This document shows, in pieces, positions 25,905-40,300 of a stretch of DNA of 64,000 nucleotides. The translations under genes and the position numbers were made by a program. The stretch is from positions 17,334,955 to 17,398,954 of the forward strand of contig NC_021685.1 in assembly GCF_000247815.1 (NCBI RefSeq), read 5' to 3'. This DNA comes from Ficedula albicollis. Taxonomy: Eukaryota > Chordata > Aves > Passeriformes > Muscicapidae. The notes below the pieces were generated by a model. The model had not been told where the DNA came from and searched no databases. It worked only from the letters and a program-made list of their open reading frames with translations. Position 1 is the first letter of the stretch; each line of letters starts with the position of its first letter.

Positions 25905-26350
25905 CCATAGAATGATCAAACCCTTGAATGGTTTGGCTTGGAAGAGACCCTGAAGATCATCTGGTTCCAACCTGTGGTTCCCTCCACACCAGGCTGCTCC
26001 AGACCCTGTCCAACCTGGCCTTGGATGTCCCTGGGGATGGGGCACCCACAGCCTCTCTGCACAGGTCCCTGTGTCAGGGACAACCACCCTCACAGTAAAG
26101 AACTTCTTCCCATCATCAGATGTGTTCCAACTCTCTTTCAGTTTGATCCCATTGCCCCTTGTCCCATCACTACAGTTCCTGAGGAAGAGTCGCCCTCCCG
26201 CTTCCCTGTAGCCTCTTTACTTACTGCAAAGTGAGGTTTCCACACAGGCTTCTCGTCTCCAGCCTCAACAGCCCCAACTTTCTCAGCCTTTTCTCCTGGG
26301 GAGGTGCTCTAGTACCCTCAGCAGCTTTGTGGCTTCCTGTGGCAGCCAAC
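25905..26350 (-). mobile_element. CR1 LINE fragment (about 445 bp), minus orientation
   Basis: Begins with 'ccatagaatgatcaaaccct', passes through 'tggaagagaccctgaagatc', 'aggctgctccagaccctgtc' and 'gtaaagaacttcttcccatc', and ends near 'ctttctcagccttttctcct' and 'cagctttgtggcttcctgtg'. This is the reverse complement of the avian CR1 3' region, and the longest copy in the window. There is no intact coding sequence. Confidence 0.9.
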
Positions 26351-27005
26351 ACCTTCACTGTGACCACAGGGGATGTCAGCCCTGGGGGTGTCCAACACCC
26401 CATGGACAGCACTGGCCTTGGGAATTACCAAAGCCTGGGAGCTCTGTGCTTCCCAAAGTTATGGAGAGAGGAGGAGGAGATGAACAGGAGCAGTGCAGGG
26501 AGCCTGAACCACAGAGATGGGAGGCTGATGGTCCTGGGTGCTGGGCAGTGTTTGTGGAGGGTTTAACAATGGCCCTGGGATCTCTTCTGGGGCTGTGGGG
26601 GTGTTTTTGGTGAAGGAAATCCAGAAGAACATTTCTGATCATCGAGGTGTAGGAAATGATCTTTGGCTGAGGTAGAGGTTGAATTTTCCTGGGATGGGAA
26701 AGGAAAGAGATGGTTCAGTTTCTGGAAAGAGCAGGCAGCAAACAGCTGCCAGAAGTTGGTGTTTCTGGGGGTGCTGGCACGGCCACAGGGCTGGAGGGGG
26801 GGGGTCCCACTGACCCAGCACTGGGCCCTGCTCATGTTCCTGGGCTGGTGTCCCCAAGAGCAAAGCTGTCACCAGCAGAGAGGGGGCTCTGACAGGAGTG
26901 GCCCTGCAGCCAAGCCACCAAAACCTGCTCAGGGCATGGAAATGTTCCTCAGCTTCTCATTGCCTCAGCAGCTTCCTTCCTCTGCAGGAGTAATTGTGGT
27001 CCAGA
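26351..27005. other. Non-coding intronic stretch
   Basis: No feature recognised. It includes a short G-run (about 26798-26805) and ordinary GC-rich sequence. Confidence 0.5.
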
Positions 27006-27009
27006 TAAA

Positions 27010-27745
27010 CACTCCTTATATATATGTGTGTGTGTTTGTATATATATATGTGTATATATATGTGTGTGTGTGTGTATATAGGTGTATATATAGGTCTATA
27101 TCTATATCTATATCTATATCTATATCTATATCTATATCTATATCTATATCTATATCTATATCTATATCTATATCTATATCTATATCTATATCTATATCTA
27201 TATCTATATCTATATCTATATCTATATCTATATCTATATCTATATCTATATCTATATCTATATCTATATCTATATCTATATCTATATCTATATCTATATC
27301 TATATCTATATCTATATCTATATCTATATCTATATCTATATCTATATCTATATCTATATCTATATCTATATCTATATCTATATCTATATCTATATCTATA
27401 TCTATATCTATATCTATATCTATATCTATATCTATATCTATATCTATATCTATATCTATATCTATATCTATATCTATATCTATATCTATATCTATATCTA
27501 TATCTATATCATCTATATCATCTATATCATCTATATCATCTATATCATCTATATCATCTATATCATCTATATCATCTATATCATCTATATCATCTATATC
27601 ATCTATATCATCTATATCATCTATATCATCTATATCATCTATATCATCTATATCATCTATATCATCTATATCATCTATATCATCTATATCATCTATATCA
27701 TCTATATCTATATCTAGTCTAGATATAGATATAGATCTAGATCTA
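27010..27745. repeat. (TG)/(TA)-rich, (TATATC)n and (TATATCATC)n compound microsatellite
   Basis: It opens with alternating tatata/tgtgtg sequence (27010-27090) and becomes a perfect 6-bp TATATC array of about 68 copies to near 27508. It then switches abruptly to a 9-bp TATATCATC array of about 22 copies, and ends in a near-perfect palindrome (27700-27736) and tctagatctagata variants. Both strands stay open (YLYLYL, IDIDID) as a by-product. Confidence 0.95.
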
Positions 27746-28185
27746 GATATAAAGATCAACATGAGTGTGTTCTGGAATTTCTGTGTAATTTCTGCATGGA
27801 TTTACCCTTGCCCTGACTCTGTACAATGCCCATAAGCTGAAATCTCCAGGCTGAAGCTTGCAAGCCCTTAGCAATGATTTAGTGGCACAGGGGTGCTTCC
27901 TATCCTTCCATTGCAACATGAAATTCCAAGGTATCAGTTAACCAGCTGTTTCTATTGTGGTAGGACTTGAGATTTTGGGTCAGCAGGCTGATTGCAGAGC
28001 CCCTGATTGCCAAGGTAAGGTGTTTGCAAACCCACACAGGACCCGCCACTCAGACCAATCTTTTCTTGGTGATTTTTTTCATTCCTTTCCTTCTGCCCTT
28101 AGCCATTGCTAGAATGTCACAGTGAAAATAGAATAGAGGCAGTTCACCCATAACATCTCCTGGTTTGCTTTGTTTCTTCTGCAAG
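27746..28185 (+). other. SIL1 intron end
   Basis: Unique intronic sequence ending in the pyrimidine-rich acceptor 'tttgtttcttctgcaag'. Confidence 0.6.
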
Positions 28186-28282
28186 GCTGGGCAAGGTCGA
28201 TGTCGATGCAAATTCATTCACATCTGAGGAGCTCAAAAAGGCCCTGGCTAAAATGAAGGCAAGTGAGAAGGCAGAAAGGAAG
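28186..28282 (+). CDS. SIL1: SIL1 internal exon
   Basis: 97 nt: one base completing the split Arg codon, then 32 codons (LGKVDVDANSFTSEELKKAL followed by AKMKASEKAERK). It aligns with the human segment [20 protein letters not shown] (about residues 118-137). The donor is aggaag/gtgagt. It ends in phase 0, matching the next exon. The region is a charged, probably helical linker before the armadillo-like BiP-binding core. Confidence 0.95.
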
Positions 28283-28511
28283 GTGAGTTTCTGTTTCTAG
28301 AGCACTGCACAGTGTGATGTGCATTATGAACACACCCAGTTAGACGCTGCAGAAATATGGTTAAGTGGTTAAAATGATGGGAAAAAACTTATCGTGTTTT
28401 TGTTTAGTTTAGTTTTCTCTTGTTTAGTTTGCAAACTAATCTTGTGGTGAGTATGGACCTAAAATACCTTTGCTAACTCATTAGTGATATGGTTCCCTGG
28501 CTTTGCTGTAT
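28283..28511 (+). other. SIL1 intron start
   Basis: Beginning of a 3840-nt intron (28283-32122) with donor gtgagt. No other feature here. Confidence 0.6.
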
Positions 28512-28685
28512 GAGTCCAAGATTCTGTGAATGGTTTGGGTTGGAAAGGACCTTAAAGCTGATCCAGTTCCACCCCTGCCATGGGCAAGGACACCTTCCAC
28601 CATGCCAGGTTGCTCCAAACCCCATTCAAGCTGGCCTGGGACAATTCCAGGGATCTAGGGGCAGCCACAGCTTCTCTAAACAACA
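28512..28685 (-). mobile_element. CR1 LINE 3'-end fragment, minus orientation
   Basis: Starts 'attctgtgaatggtttgggt', then 'tggaaaggaccttaaagctg' and 'ccatgggcaaggacaccttc'. The terminal motif is preserved and the copy is 5'-truncated. Confidence 0.85.
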
Positions 28686-30237
28686 TAATTTATCTGTGTC
28701 ACTGCTGTTCATTTCACAAAAATGTCTGCAGTCCTCAAAGGGGGCTGGATTGCAGCCAATGATTTTCACAAAGGGAGTTAATTCCCTTTCACTGCCCTCC
28801 TTGCTTTCTGTTTCCAATCTCATGCCCTGGACAGCAAACCCAAATGGCTGTGCTGAAGCAGGGGCTGAAGTTGCCTTACACAAGCTCCAAGCTGTCCATT
28901 TAGTTGCAGACAATCCCAGCCCAAGTAAATAGGTGGGATGATGTGTGACTCATCAGGTGCATCACAGCCTCTTCCCCCTCAGCAGCATTTCCTTAACCCT
29001 CACTCCTCCTGCTGCCTTGGTGTTGGATCACTCAAACGAAAACTGAAGGTTTTGGTGTCACAGAAAGGGTTTTTGTCCCCTTCTGTGGCAGCAGGGCATG
29101 ATTTCATTTGCTGGGAGCAAATTTCCATAGCAGCATTGCTGATTGATTGCAGGGCTGCTGGAAATGAGGATCATTGAAATGCAAAAATTAGTGATACTCT
29201 ATTAGGTGAAAATAAGCCATATTTTAAACCCCCCTGTTAGAATAGCTTTTGTCCCATCAACTGGGCTAAAAGCAGCTACATCTAATGGACCTAAAGTATT
29301 CCATTTGCAGTCACTCCTGCAGAGAGCAAATCCATCCTTGAAGGCTGTGCCAGAGGAAATGGAGTTGCACTGAGCCCCTCTGTGCTCCGGCAGAGGCAGC
29401 TCGGCGTGGGGAGGGGTGGGGGTGGTACCTGTGCCAATTAATTAACGTTCCACCGGGACAGCTTGCACCTCATTGCTCCCTTGGCTTCCTCCTGCTGCCT
29501 CCAGCCCCGGGCTTCTGTTCCCTCGTGGGGAGCGGGATGTGCAAACCCCCCGGGGCTGGGGCTCACTCTGCAGACAAGCACATCTTGGTATTTGTGACAA
29601 ATCCCTTCCAAAAGGGGCTTTCTGCCTTTCTCCTGTCCTTGGGCAGGCCAGCTCCAGCCTGGCCTCTCTGCTGCTTCTGTCCCCTGCAGCAGCAGGCTCT
29701 GTCCCCAGTGCCACCAGCACTGATGTTCTGCACCTCTGGGGCTCTCTGGGATCTCTGGCAGATCCTTTCCTCCTCACCACACGGTTTGTGGCAGCTCTCT
29801 TGGTTCAGGGCAGCCCTTGGGGTGCTGTTACTGTGAGGGACATGAGCTGTGCTAAGGACAGGCCCCATGGCACAGCACTTCAGCTGCCCCCAGCTTATCA
29901 CTGCTCCTCCTGCTTCCCTGTCTGACAGCTCCTGTCCCCACAGCTCTCCCTGGGAGATAGAGCCATCCTGGAATGTGTTCAAGGCTTGGAATGGTGAAAG
30001 CATCTTTGTGTCCGAGATCTCCTTGCAGTCACTGGGCAGTTTGGGCTGGATGGGAGCTCTGGAGCTCTCCAGCCTCATGTCCAGCTCCAGAGAGGCTCAG
30101 CTGTGAGATCAGGGAGATGGCTCAGGGCTTTTTGCAGTCAGGTTTTGAGAACATCCACTTGCAGGCAAACAGAGAGCAGCAGTGCTGCTGCCTCTGGGCT
30201 TGATGTTGAGCAGGAAGGAAATGGGATGTGAAAACGA
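28686..30237. other. Non-coding intronic stretch
   Basis: No gene recognised. The GC-rich part at 29380-29980 has open frames up to 171 codons on both strands, with no domain or splice support. Confidence 0.5.
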
Positions 30238-31890
<1,653 letters not shown>

Positions 31891-32122
31891 GCACAAAGCC
31901 CTACTGCTCACTCACACTGAGTATCTCACAGGTTACTGAGTTCCTGGGCTTCTCAGAAAGAGCCTCCAGCCCTGCCCCTGCACCTCTGATGCACAGCAAT
32001 AAATCCATGGGCACAGCCAGCCAGGTTCCCTTTGCACATTTGGGGCTGGCATTCCTTTCTGTGTCTGTCTTGTCTCTCTCCATCTCCTATCTCACATCTG
32101 GTTTCCTCCTTCTGTTCCCAAG
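31891..32122 (+). other. SIL1 intron end
   Basis: Pyrimidine-rich intronic sequence ending in the acceptor 'ctccttctgttcccaag'. Confidence 0.6.
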
Positions 32123-32314
32123 GCCCGGGAGGAAGAGGTGAGGAAGAAGTTCCGGCCCATAGAGCAGCTGAAGGAAGAGTTTGAAAAGCTGAACATGAAG
32201 ATAGAAACAGATTATGAAATTATGGTTAAATTAATCAGCAAATTCAACAGCTCTGCCTCCACGCTGGATGAAAAAGTAGCAGCACTTTATGATCTCGAAT
32301 ATTATGTTCACCAG
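32123..32314 (+). CDS. SIL1: SIL1 internal exon (start of armadillo-like core)
   Basis: 192 nt, exactly 64 codons in phase 0. Contains [35 protein letters not shown] and [17 protein letters not shown], matching the human segment around residues 158-215 ([35 protein letters not shown]). The NSS sequon in KFNSS is retained; I recall the human equivalent (about N193) as an N-glycosylation site, consistent with an ER lumenal protein. Acceptor ttcccaag, donor caccag/gtaaca. Confidence 0.97.
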
Positions 32315-35300
32315 GTAACAAGAATGGCTCAGTAACTACCGTGTAAAATCCAGGGGATACGCTGTCATAAACGGGGTTTTATTTTTCTTATCGGTATCAG
32401 GTAATACAAATTGCTTAATTACCATAATCCTGGGACAATAACAGACAGCAGAGGACTAGTGCAGGCTTATTTTATATCCAGGTTGGAATTAATCACCGCC
32501 CGTGCCAGGAGCCAGCAGCATCCTGGTGGTTGCCTGATTTGTTGTCTGTTCTCAGGCTGGTTTTCTTATCCTCTCTTTTTCCTCTTTTATCTGCTTAATG
32601 TTACAAAATGGGGTTTCAGCTGCCATTTTTGGGTAAGTAGAGTGGTGGCTGCTAAGGAAATAATTATTTTCTCCCTGCTTCCATGGAAAGCTGCCGTGGT
32701 TGAGGGTAGGTGCCCTTACATCAGTTCACGGAGAATTGCTTTGTACCAGGGAAGGCTACAGCCACCCAAAAGCCCCAGTTTTATGCTGGTGTGAGTAAGC
32801 AGTGGCACGCAGAGCCTCGCTGTGCTAATGAGCTCTGTGTGAGGGTGAACATATTTCCTGGCATCTCGCTTCCTTGGGTTTGTGCTCACACTTTTCCCCC
32901 CTCCCTCTGATCTGCCTTGCTCTGCTTTCAGCTCACACATTCCTGCCTCCCCTTGGATGCAGCTGCAGGCTCAGAGCTCTGCTCCCCTGGGCTTGGTGCC
33001 TTCCTTGGTGCCACCCCTGGGAGGGTGTCTGGGCATCCAGCCTCTGCTCTGCTGTGTGGGAAGGGACTTGGCTTCTCCCTGCCCGGTGACTGGGAGAGCC
33101 TGGAGTGCACTGGGACAGTTTCCAGGGGCACTTTGTCATTGCAGAGGGTGAATGGGACAACTCTTGGGAGGTGCCAGTGCATGCCCTTTCACTGGAACAG
33201 CACTTGTTGAACCAAATGTGGTATTTTGGGGGCAGGTAGCTGAAGTGTTGCTGCTGTGAGAGGCAGTCGTGTGCCAGCTGACAGAAGTGTCATTTCCAGG
33301 GCCCTTTGTCTTGGATTCCCACCCTGAATCGCTGCTGTGGGCATGCACAGCCTTCCTTGCTGTGTGTTCTCCCTGCTTTTGTGTCACTGAGGCATCTGTG
33401 TGACTCAGAGAAGAATAACTGTGAACAATGGGAGCCCAAAGAGCTTCGTGTGTGTACTCAGGGCTAATCTTGCCTCATTAAGGGTGCCAGAGCATCAGGC
33501 CAGAGTGCTAAAAAGCAACCCCCAACCGCCCTGGGATGCTTTGGATTCCAGCACAGTGGTCTGCACTATTCCAGCAGAAAATCCCTGCAGCACAGGATGA
33601 GGCAAACATTTCAGACTGGCAGAGGAGCATCAAAGGGAAGCACATGCAGCATCAAAGGGGTCAGAGAGGGGGACTGGCAGGAGCTGGCAGGGCACAGAGG
33701 CTCTTTGTGTGCCCGTCACAGCGCTGCTCTGTGCCCGCGCTCGCGGGGCAGATGGCTGGGCAGCACCTTCTCGTCAGGCAGGAAGCTGATAAGAAATATG
33801 ACTTGTCTCCAAGCCAGCATGGCTTTTCCTCCTCTTTCTTCTTCCAGTCAGTTGAATGTGTCCAGAGCATTATCTCTGCTTGGGACTGACTTTAGCAGCA
33901 CTGGCTTAATGTAATTACTGAGCAGCAGCCAAGGGACGCTGGTGCCGCATAACCCTGGAGGGGCTGAGCTGTCAGGGCTGCTCTGCAGCCAGTCCCAGCC
34001 GTGCCCTGGGATCAGGACACCCTTGCAGGTGTGGGTGGCTCACCTGTGAGGCCACTTTGCTGGTCCCACCTTGCCCAGCCTCCACCAGAGCAGTACCATG
34101 CTGTGGTTTTTGATAACTGTTCAGCTCCTGGGCACCCTCTGCTGCCTCTGGGGTTCGGGATGCCCTGTGGAGTGGAAGATGCCATGCCCTGGAGGGTGGG
34201 CAAGCCAAGGCTGCTGCTTGCTCTGTGGCATGGCCAGGAGCCCCCAGAGCAGTGGGGTGTGGGCAGCTGGTGCCCTGGAGCCCTGGGAGCCGTGGCCAAT
34301 GGCCAGCCCGGGGAGATGCTCCCTCCTGCCTCTGAAGAGTCAGCCCAAGAGCTCTGCCTTTGCTCAGCTTGTGGTTGCCAGCTCTGCTTTGCTTCTCTTC
34401 AGCCACGATTCAGCTTGGCATGTTCGGGAGCCCAGTTTGGAGAAGGAGCAGGAGGGTTTGGCTGGCTGGGTTAACACATAAAACCCAAATGCAAATGTGA
34501 AGAGGGCAGAGCGGAGCTCATAAGCAGCATTCACGGTGCTTGCACAGCAGTGTGCAGAGCCAAGACCCTTCTCAGGCATCACAGGCTCTTTCTCTCAATT
34601 ATTTACTCTGCTTATCTTCCTCTCTCCTCTCTCTGACATGCTACACCATCTCTCTCTGCTAATTTCCTCTCCGTGGCGTGCGGTTGACATGCTGCTTTCC
34701 CTCGCTCTTGTTTTCTAACATTTCCTCTCTCACCCTCCCTCCCTATTTTCCTTCTCCTCCAATTCAAACCTGCTCCCTGAATAACTGCTGTCATATTTGC
34801 TCTTCTCCCATCGCCCCCCTCGCCTGCCTTGCCTGTGTACTTTACTCAAGAGCTCTTTTGATCTTTGGTTTTTCTTCTGTGCCGATTCCAGTGGACTGAA
34901 GTGAGGTAGGAGCTGCTGCCTCACAGCCTCTGCTGCTCCCCAGAGAGGTTAATACCTTCAAGTTGTTAAGTTTGGGGATTCTGTTGGTTTTAAAACCGTG
35001 AGTGAGGGAAGGAGTTCTCACGACAGACTCTGGTTAAAAAAGATAAACACATCTTCAGCATAAGCTTTACAGCCCAATTTCTACTCTGCAGTTGTGCTGT
35101 CTCACTGATGCTGGGGCAGCAGCAAGGACTCTGCTGCTGCTGAGGTTACATCCAGGTGCTGGATGCAAATTCCTGCCTGTCCATACATTCTCTCTCGTGC
35201 AGAAGTCAACGCCCAATTCCAGCACTAAACCAGTTTTTACAGAGGCTGAGTAATAAAAGGACCCACTGGCAGCCGAAATTGGGTTGCTGCACAGATTTCT

Positions 35301-37154
35301 TTGTAGACAAAGAAGGGTCTGCAGAAAAGTGAGAGATCTGGCAGGCCTGGTTTATAGGGACAGTTAAAAGAGCAGCATCTGAAAGGGTACAAAAGCTGCT
35401 GCAAATCCTGAATCAGCCCCAGCAGAGCTGCAGAGAGCAGCTTTGCAGAGGGCCAGGTGGGTATTGTCCCGTGGGGGAGCAGAGATGAGCTGGAGCTCCC
35501 CAGGTCCTGCTTTGGTTGGTAACGACAGACCCGTAGGACACAAAGCCTCTTCCTTCTCCTGGGTACCTGAAATACCTGACTTAGGGCCAATTTTGATGAA
35601 GGTACATGGTTGAGATAAATATAACACTGAGCATGAAGTCATTGACTAGAAGAGTGTCCCACATGCCCTGCATGGCTGGTGGTGTTTGTCCTGTCCCACC
35701 CCCTCAGGGGGTCGCTTGCCCTGCTGATAGCTCATTTTTATATTCTGTTTCCATCTGCCAACGATTGCTGTTGTCTGCCTGTCTTTCAGGGACGAGAAAT
35801 GTCGAATTTCTAAACCTGATTTTTCTGTGCAGGCAGTTCTGAGCATTCATCAGATCCCCTTTTAAACAAAAAAAAAAAAAAAGAAAAAAAATCATTGAAT
35901 ACCAAAATGCATCGATTTGCCTTTGGACTGAATTTTGTACCTGAAGTACTTTGTGCTGTTTCTGTAAATGTTGTCTGTGAGCACTCAGAGCCTTTTCTGA
36001 TCTCCTCTCCACGAGCAGATGCCTGCTGGGGCTGTGCCTGGCTAGCCCCTGATCCACTTAGAGCCAGAGGCTGATGAGTCCCCAGTAATGTGTAAACTTT
36101 TCCCTATGGCAGTTAATCCATTATTGTTTGTTAGAAAAGTCATTGTGGGGCTGCTCCCTGGGGAAGCTCCTGGCTGACCCCTCCAAGCAGGGACTGGTTT
36201 TTTCTTTCCTTGTCCATGGGAAGGTGTTGATGAACTCATGGAGAACTCCCAGAACTGCCCATGCTCCTCACTGTCATGCCCCCTGTGCACCCTGTTGGTG
36301 CTGACAGGCTCCTAAACACCCCTGGTACTACAATTACAGCACCAATTAATTAACTGCATTTGCAAAACATGCAGTTCCCTGGGTCCCCAGTAAAGGCCTG
36401 CTCAGGGGAGAGCAAAGGAGTTTTTTGACATCAGCAGATATACCAAGGTTTTGGCATCACCTGAATTACCAAAACAAGTGTCAAGAACAGTTTGGATAGC
36501 TATAATCAAAGTATTTGAGTTTCCAGGGATGTCTTCTCTGTGTGACAGTGTCCATGAGGACACTGTGCCAGTGCAGCTGTGACATTGCTGGACTGTGCAG
36601 AGCTCAGTCATTCCCTCGAGATTTTTATTCCTTTAAAACCTCATGCTGGTTTGATGCCTTGGGTTTCAGCTTTTCTATTTTTCAGAATCTCTGCTGCTTG
36701 GTGTGTAACTCTGAAACTTCAGATTAGGTGTTAGTGAGTTCTCTTCACAGGGGAGTTGGACAAAGCAATTCCTTTCTAGCTGGAGAATCAAGGACAACTG
36801 GTACCCAAAAATCAGAAACAGCAGCGAGGGAAAGGGGGCAAAGCCAGGGGCTGAGACTTCATAGCCTGGGGCTGTGCTTGGATAATTGACCCCAATGTGG
36901 AGATGGAGCAAAACTGATAAAAGTGTAAAACTGGTGACCAGGATCCATCTGGGATTTGATTTGGGTGCAGCCCCGGCCGGGCTCTTGCCCTGCCCAAGGT
37001 GGATCCTTTCAATAAACACCCATTTTATTCCTTTTGCTCTGTCTGCTCTCTGCTCCAGCTCAGCCTTTGCAGGAGGGAAGGGATGCTGTGGGTGTGAAGG
37101 GAGGTGCTCTCCAAGCGCTGGGGGTTTGTGCTGACAGGACCTGCTCTCTCCCAG
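32315..37154 (+). other. SIL1 intron (4840 nt)
   Basis: No gene or recognisable mobile element. A pyrimidine-rich CT tract lies at about 34580-34850 and an A-rich run at about 35866-35890. Ordinary chance ORFs up to 198 codons occur on both strands. It ends in the acceptor 'ctgctctctcccag'. Confidence 0.6.
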
Positions 37155-37276
37155 GTGGACAATGCCAAGGATTTCCTGTCCCTGGGTGGGCTCCAGCTGG
37201 TGATCAAGGGGCTGAACAGCAGCGAGGCCTCGCTGAAGGAACACGCTGCCTTCGTCCTGGGAGCTGCCCTGTCCAG
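37155..37276 (+). CDS. SIL1: SIL1 internal exon (armadillo-like core)
   Basis: 122 nt (40 codons + 2 nt). Encodes [20 protein letters not shown], then [19 protein letters not shown] and S, matching human [20 protein letters not shown] and [11 protein letters not shown] (about residues 217-256). The sequon LNSS corresponds to the human site LNST (about N236). The terminal 'ag' joins 'c' of the exon at 63817 to give Ser. The donor sequence is triplicated directly downstream; use of the first donor preserves the frame. Confidence 0.97.
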
Positions 37277-37318
37277 GTGAGACTGCCCTGTCCAGGTGAG
37301 ACTGCCCTGTCCAGGTGA
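37264..37318 (+). repeat. Triplicated exon-intron junction (19-bp repeat) at the SIL1 donor
   Basis: The 19-bp unit 'ctgccctgtccaggtgaga' occurs at 37264 and 37283, with a third copy (17 matching bases) at 37302. Each copy carries a cag/gtgag or cag/gtgac donor, after 37276, 37295 and 37314. Only the first keeps SIL1 in frame with the 63817 exon. Use of the others would retain TGA at 37278-37280. Confidence 0.95.
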
Positions 37319-40300
37319 CACCTGCCCTCTGTGCCCCTCTTCACCCCTCTTGGTTTATTCCTGATGGCAGAGACTGAAACCTGTGTTGTTACACACCACA
37401 AAATTGTCTTGTGCCCTGCCCAGCCCTTGCACCCATTATCCCTTCCCCTCAGTGTGTCCTCATCTGGCCCATGGGACATACCCACAAGTCATGTGGTGTC
37501 ACATCTAGGATTGTTTCTTGATTTCCCTGGGCTCCCTGTTTGTTCAGTGCCCAAGGGGGGAATAATTCTCCTTCTCTCCCCTGGCCAGCCCTCTCTGGGG
37601 GAGGATGTGAAGGCGGGTACAGTTACCCCAGAGAACATCTTTGTCCTTCCCCTTCCTTGCTCCTGGGCTGCTTCAGGATGGCAAGGTGCTGGTTTGAGCA
37701 GCTCCTGTGGTCTTTCAGCAGGGTTTGGGCCCCGTGGACACGTGGCTCTGACATCAAAGGGGTCAGGAGTAGGGTCAGCAGCCAGAACCCAGAGGAGACT
37801 GACCTGCAGGATGTTTGGGTTCACAGGAAGGATCTGCTCTGCCTCATGCTGGGGAATCATGTGCAGTGCTGCAGGAGGTATCCTGGGGGCTCCAGGGGTT
37901 TTCTTGGTGCCCCCTTTTTGATTGATGGGTTTTGGGGCTTTGCAGGGCATGTGTGTGTGAATTTGCACATTTAGAGGTGCGGAGGCTTTAGAAATGCATT
38001 GGATAGACTCAAGCTTCAGGATCAGAAGTGCAGAGTAAAAATTGAAGGTCAGGACTGTTTTATCTGCATATTTCTACACCTAAAAATACAGTCACCTTCT
38101 CCAGCATCATAAATTATTTATGGCTTAGTCTAACACATGGTCCACAGCCCTGCATTTATTTGGCAATCTGGTATGCAGTGCAGTTGGCCCTCAGCATTTG
38201 GGGCCTCGTGGACAGGAGCAGGTACCCAGATTTACAGCAGGAAAGGATCCAACTCCTAGTCTGAAACAGAGCCTGACTTAGTGGTGACAGGAAAAGAGAT
38301 CAGAAACAAGACCTGCTCTTCATATTCTGGTGTATCTCAATCTCTGAAACAATACTGGAGTGGTTTGCTCAGGTTTTTATGTAGACTCTTTATACATACA
38401 GAGAACATCATGCAGAGGGTCTGGGAGCATTTGCAGGTAACTTGTGAAATGACAAGGGCTGTTAAAGAGCTTCTTTCCAGATGTACCTGACATGGCATAG
38501 CAAAACCCCAAAAATTCATTGCCACATGGTACTTGACAGTGTAGCAGTGGCCACGAGAGTCACACTTTTGTGAAGTATTTCCCCTCAAGTGCAAAAATCT
38601 TCTTTGAAGAGAACCTCTCATCTGATATGACAACATTTAACTGCTGCTTTGTAAACTTGTGGACCTTTTTTCTTTGAAGGACATTCTGGCAGATGGTAAT
38701 TTGGAGTGGTTTGGATGATACATTGTCTGAGAGCTCTGTTCCAAAATGTGAGGAATATTATGCCTTGGTTTGAGTTTGCTTTTTCTCCCCTTGCTGTGCT
38801 TGAGCTTTCTCAGTAGACACCTACATGCCAACTTGTCTGCTTAATTCGTTTGTTCATACATTTTCTCAGCTTACTCCATGCTCTAGTTAAACTGTTGGGG
38901 GCATTTCAGGTACTTCACACAGCATTTTGTGTTTTTCTGAGGGTTTGTTGTTTATCCCCTTCCCTCCTGGTTGTTCCTGGGAGCCTTAGAGAGCTGGTAG
39001 GGCTTTTCCAGTAAGTCCCCAGAGGTGTCACAGCTCGCTGGGCTGCAGGGACATGATCTGCCCTGTGCCTGGGGCTGGTGTCAGGTCCTGTGCTGGATGC
39101 TGAGCCTGGGAAGAGGCAATGCTCTGCTGCTCACCACAGGGCTCTGTGGCCACCTCCCAGCTCTCTTAGCCAGGCTGGCTCAGGTTTCAAGCCAGGCAGA
39201 CATTCCCAGAGGGAAATCAGGGCATGATGACAGCAGCTCCAGAGCCTGGCATGGCAGGTCAGTAACTCCTGGCACAGCTCACTCTGGGAGTTTGGCTTTG
39301 TCTGCAGGCAAGTGTTTAACTCAGGAGGAAACCACAGGGCACAGAGTGATTCCAGACATGCCTGGGTCACATCCAGAACCTTTTATCTCTCAGAGATACC
39401 CAGATTTGCATTGTCCTTAACTCTGCTCAGATAGTGAAGCAGGTAAGGGATGGAACAAGCAGCTGCAGCAGCCAGGTCCTGCCTGCACGTGGTCCTGCCA
39501 GGACCTGGCTCAGAGCTCTGGCTGTGCTGGAAGCCCTTTGGAATAAAAAGGTTTTCCAGGGGAAGAGCACCTGGAGCCAATAGGCCAGGGGGCTGGCCAA
39601 GACTTGGATCAGCAAAGGCAGGAGGAGGAGGAGAAGGCACAACAGGGCCAGCTCAGGATTTCTCCTCCCTGATATTGCTCCTATTTACTTGGCTTGAAGC
39701 AGACTTGAAAAGCAGCCACAGCTCAGCATGATCTGGACCTCAGGGCACAGAGTCCTGGGTCCAGCTGCCAGGACCTGACCTCCTGCCATCCATCTGTGAG
39801 CCCCTGCCACAGGACAGGCAGATTTCTTCACCTGACAGGCAGGAAATCAAGGTTTCATCTCATGTTTCTCTTATATGTCCTTCACTTGAGGCATTTGGGT
39901 TTTAATTGCTGAGTCTGTGACCAAATCAAACATTGTTCCATCTGGTGGAGTTCTCTGAGCAGTGCCCTTATTGCAAGTCTAAAACCTCATCACATTCTTA
40001 CTGGTTTTAAGCCTTTAACAAAATGTTTTTCCATTCAGCAGTTTGCAAAAGTAAACTTCATTTGAACAATCCTCAAGTGCTCTGATTGCAAATAAAAGTT
40101 AAATGCACTAACAAAAATAATTGCTAGGCATGTGGGGTTGTGCATTTAGGTATCCATAATTCACTAACAGTATATGCCAATACACAGCATTATCTGGATT
40201 TCCAGTGATTGCATTAGCATAAAAGCATGTTAGCATTTATCCTGTGGTACTAACATTTAAATATATATAAGTATGAAATATTAAGATCCAGCATTTTGGA

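Noticed and set aside
27016..27835. IDIDID, YLYLYL and SISISI frames
   Set aside because: Translations of TATATC and TATATCATC microsatellites.
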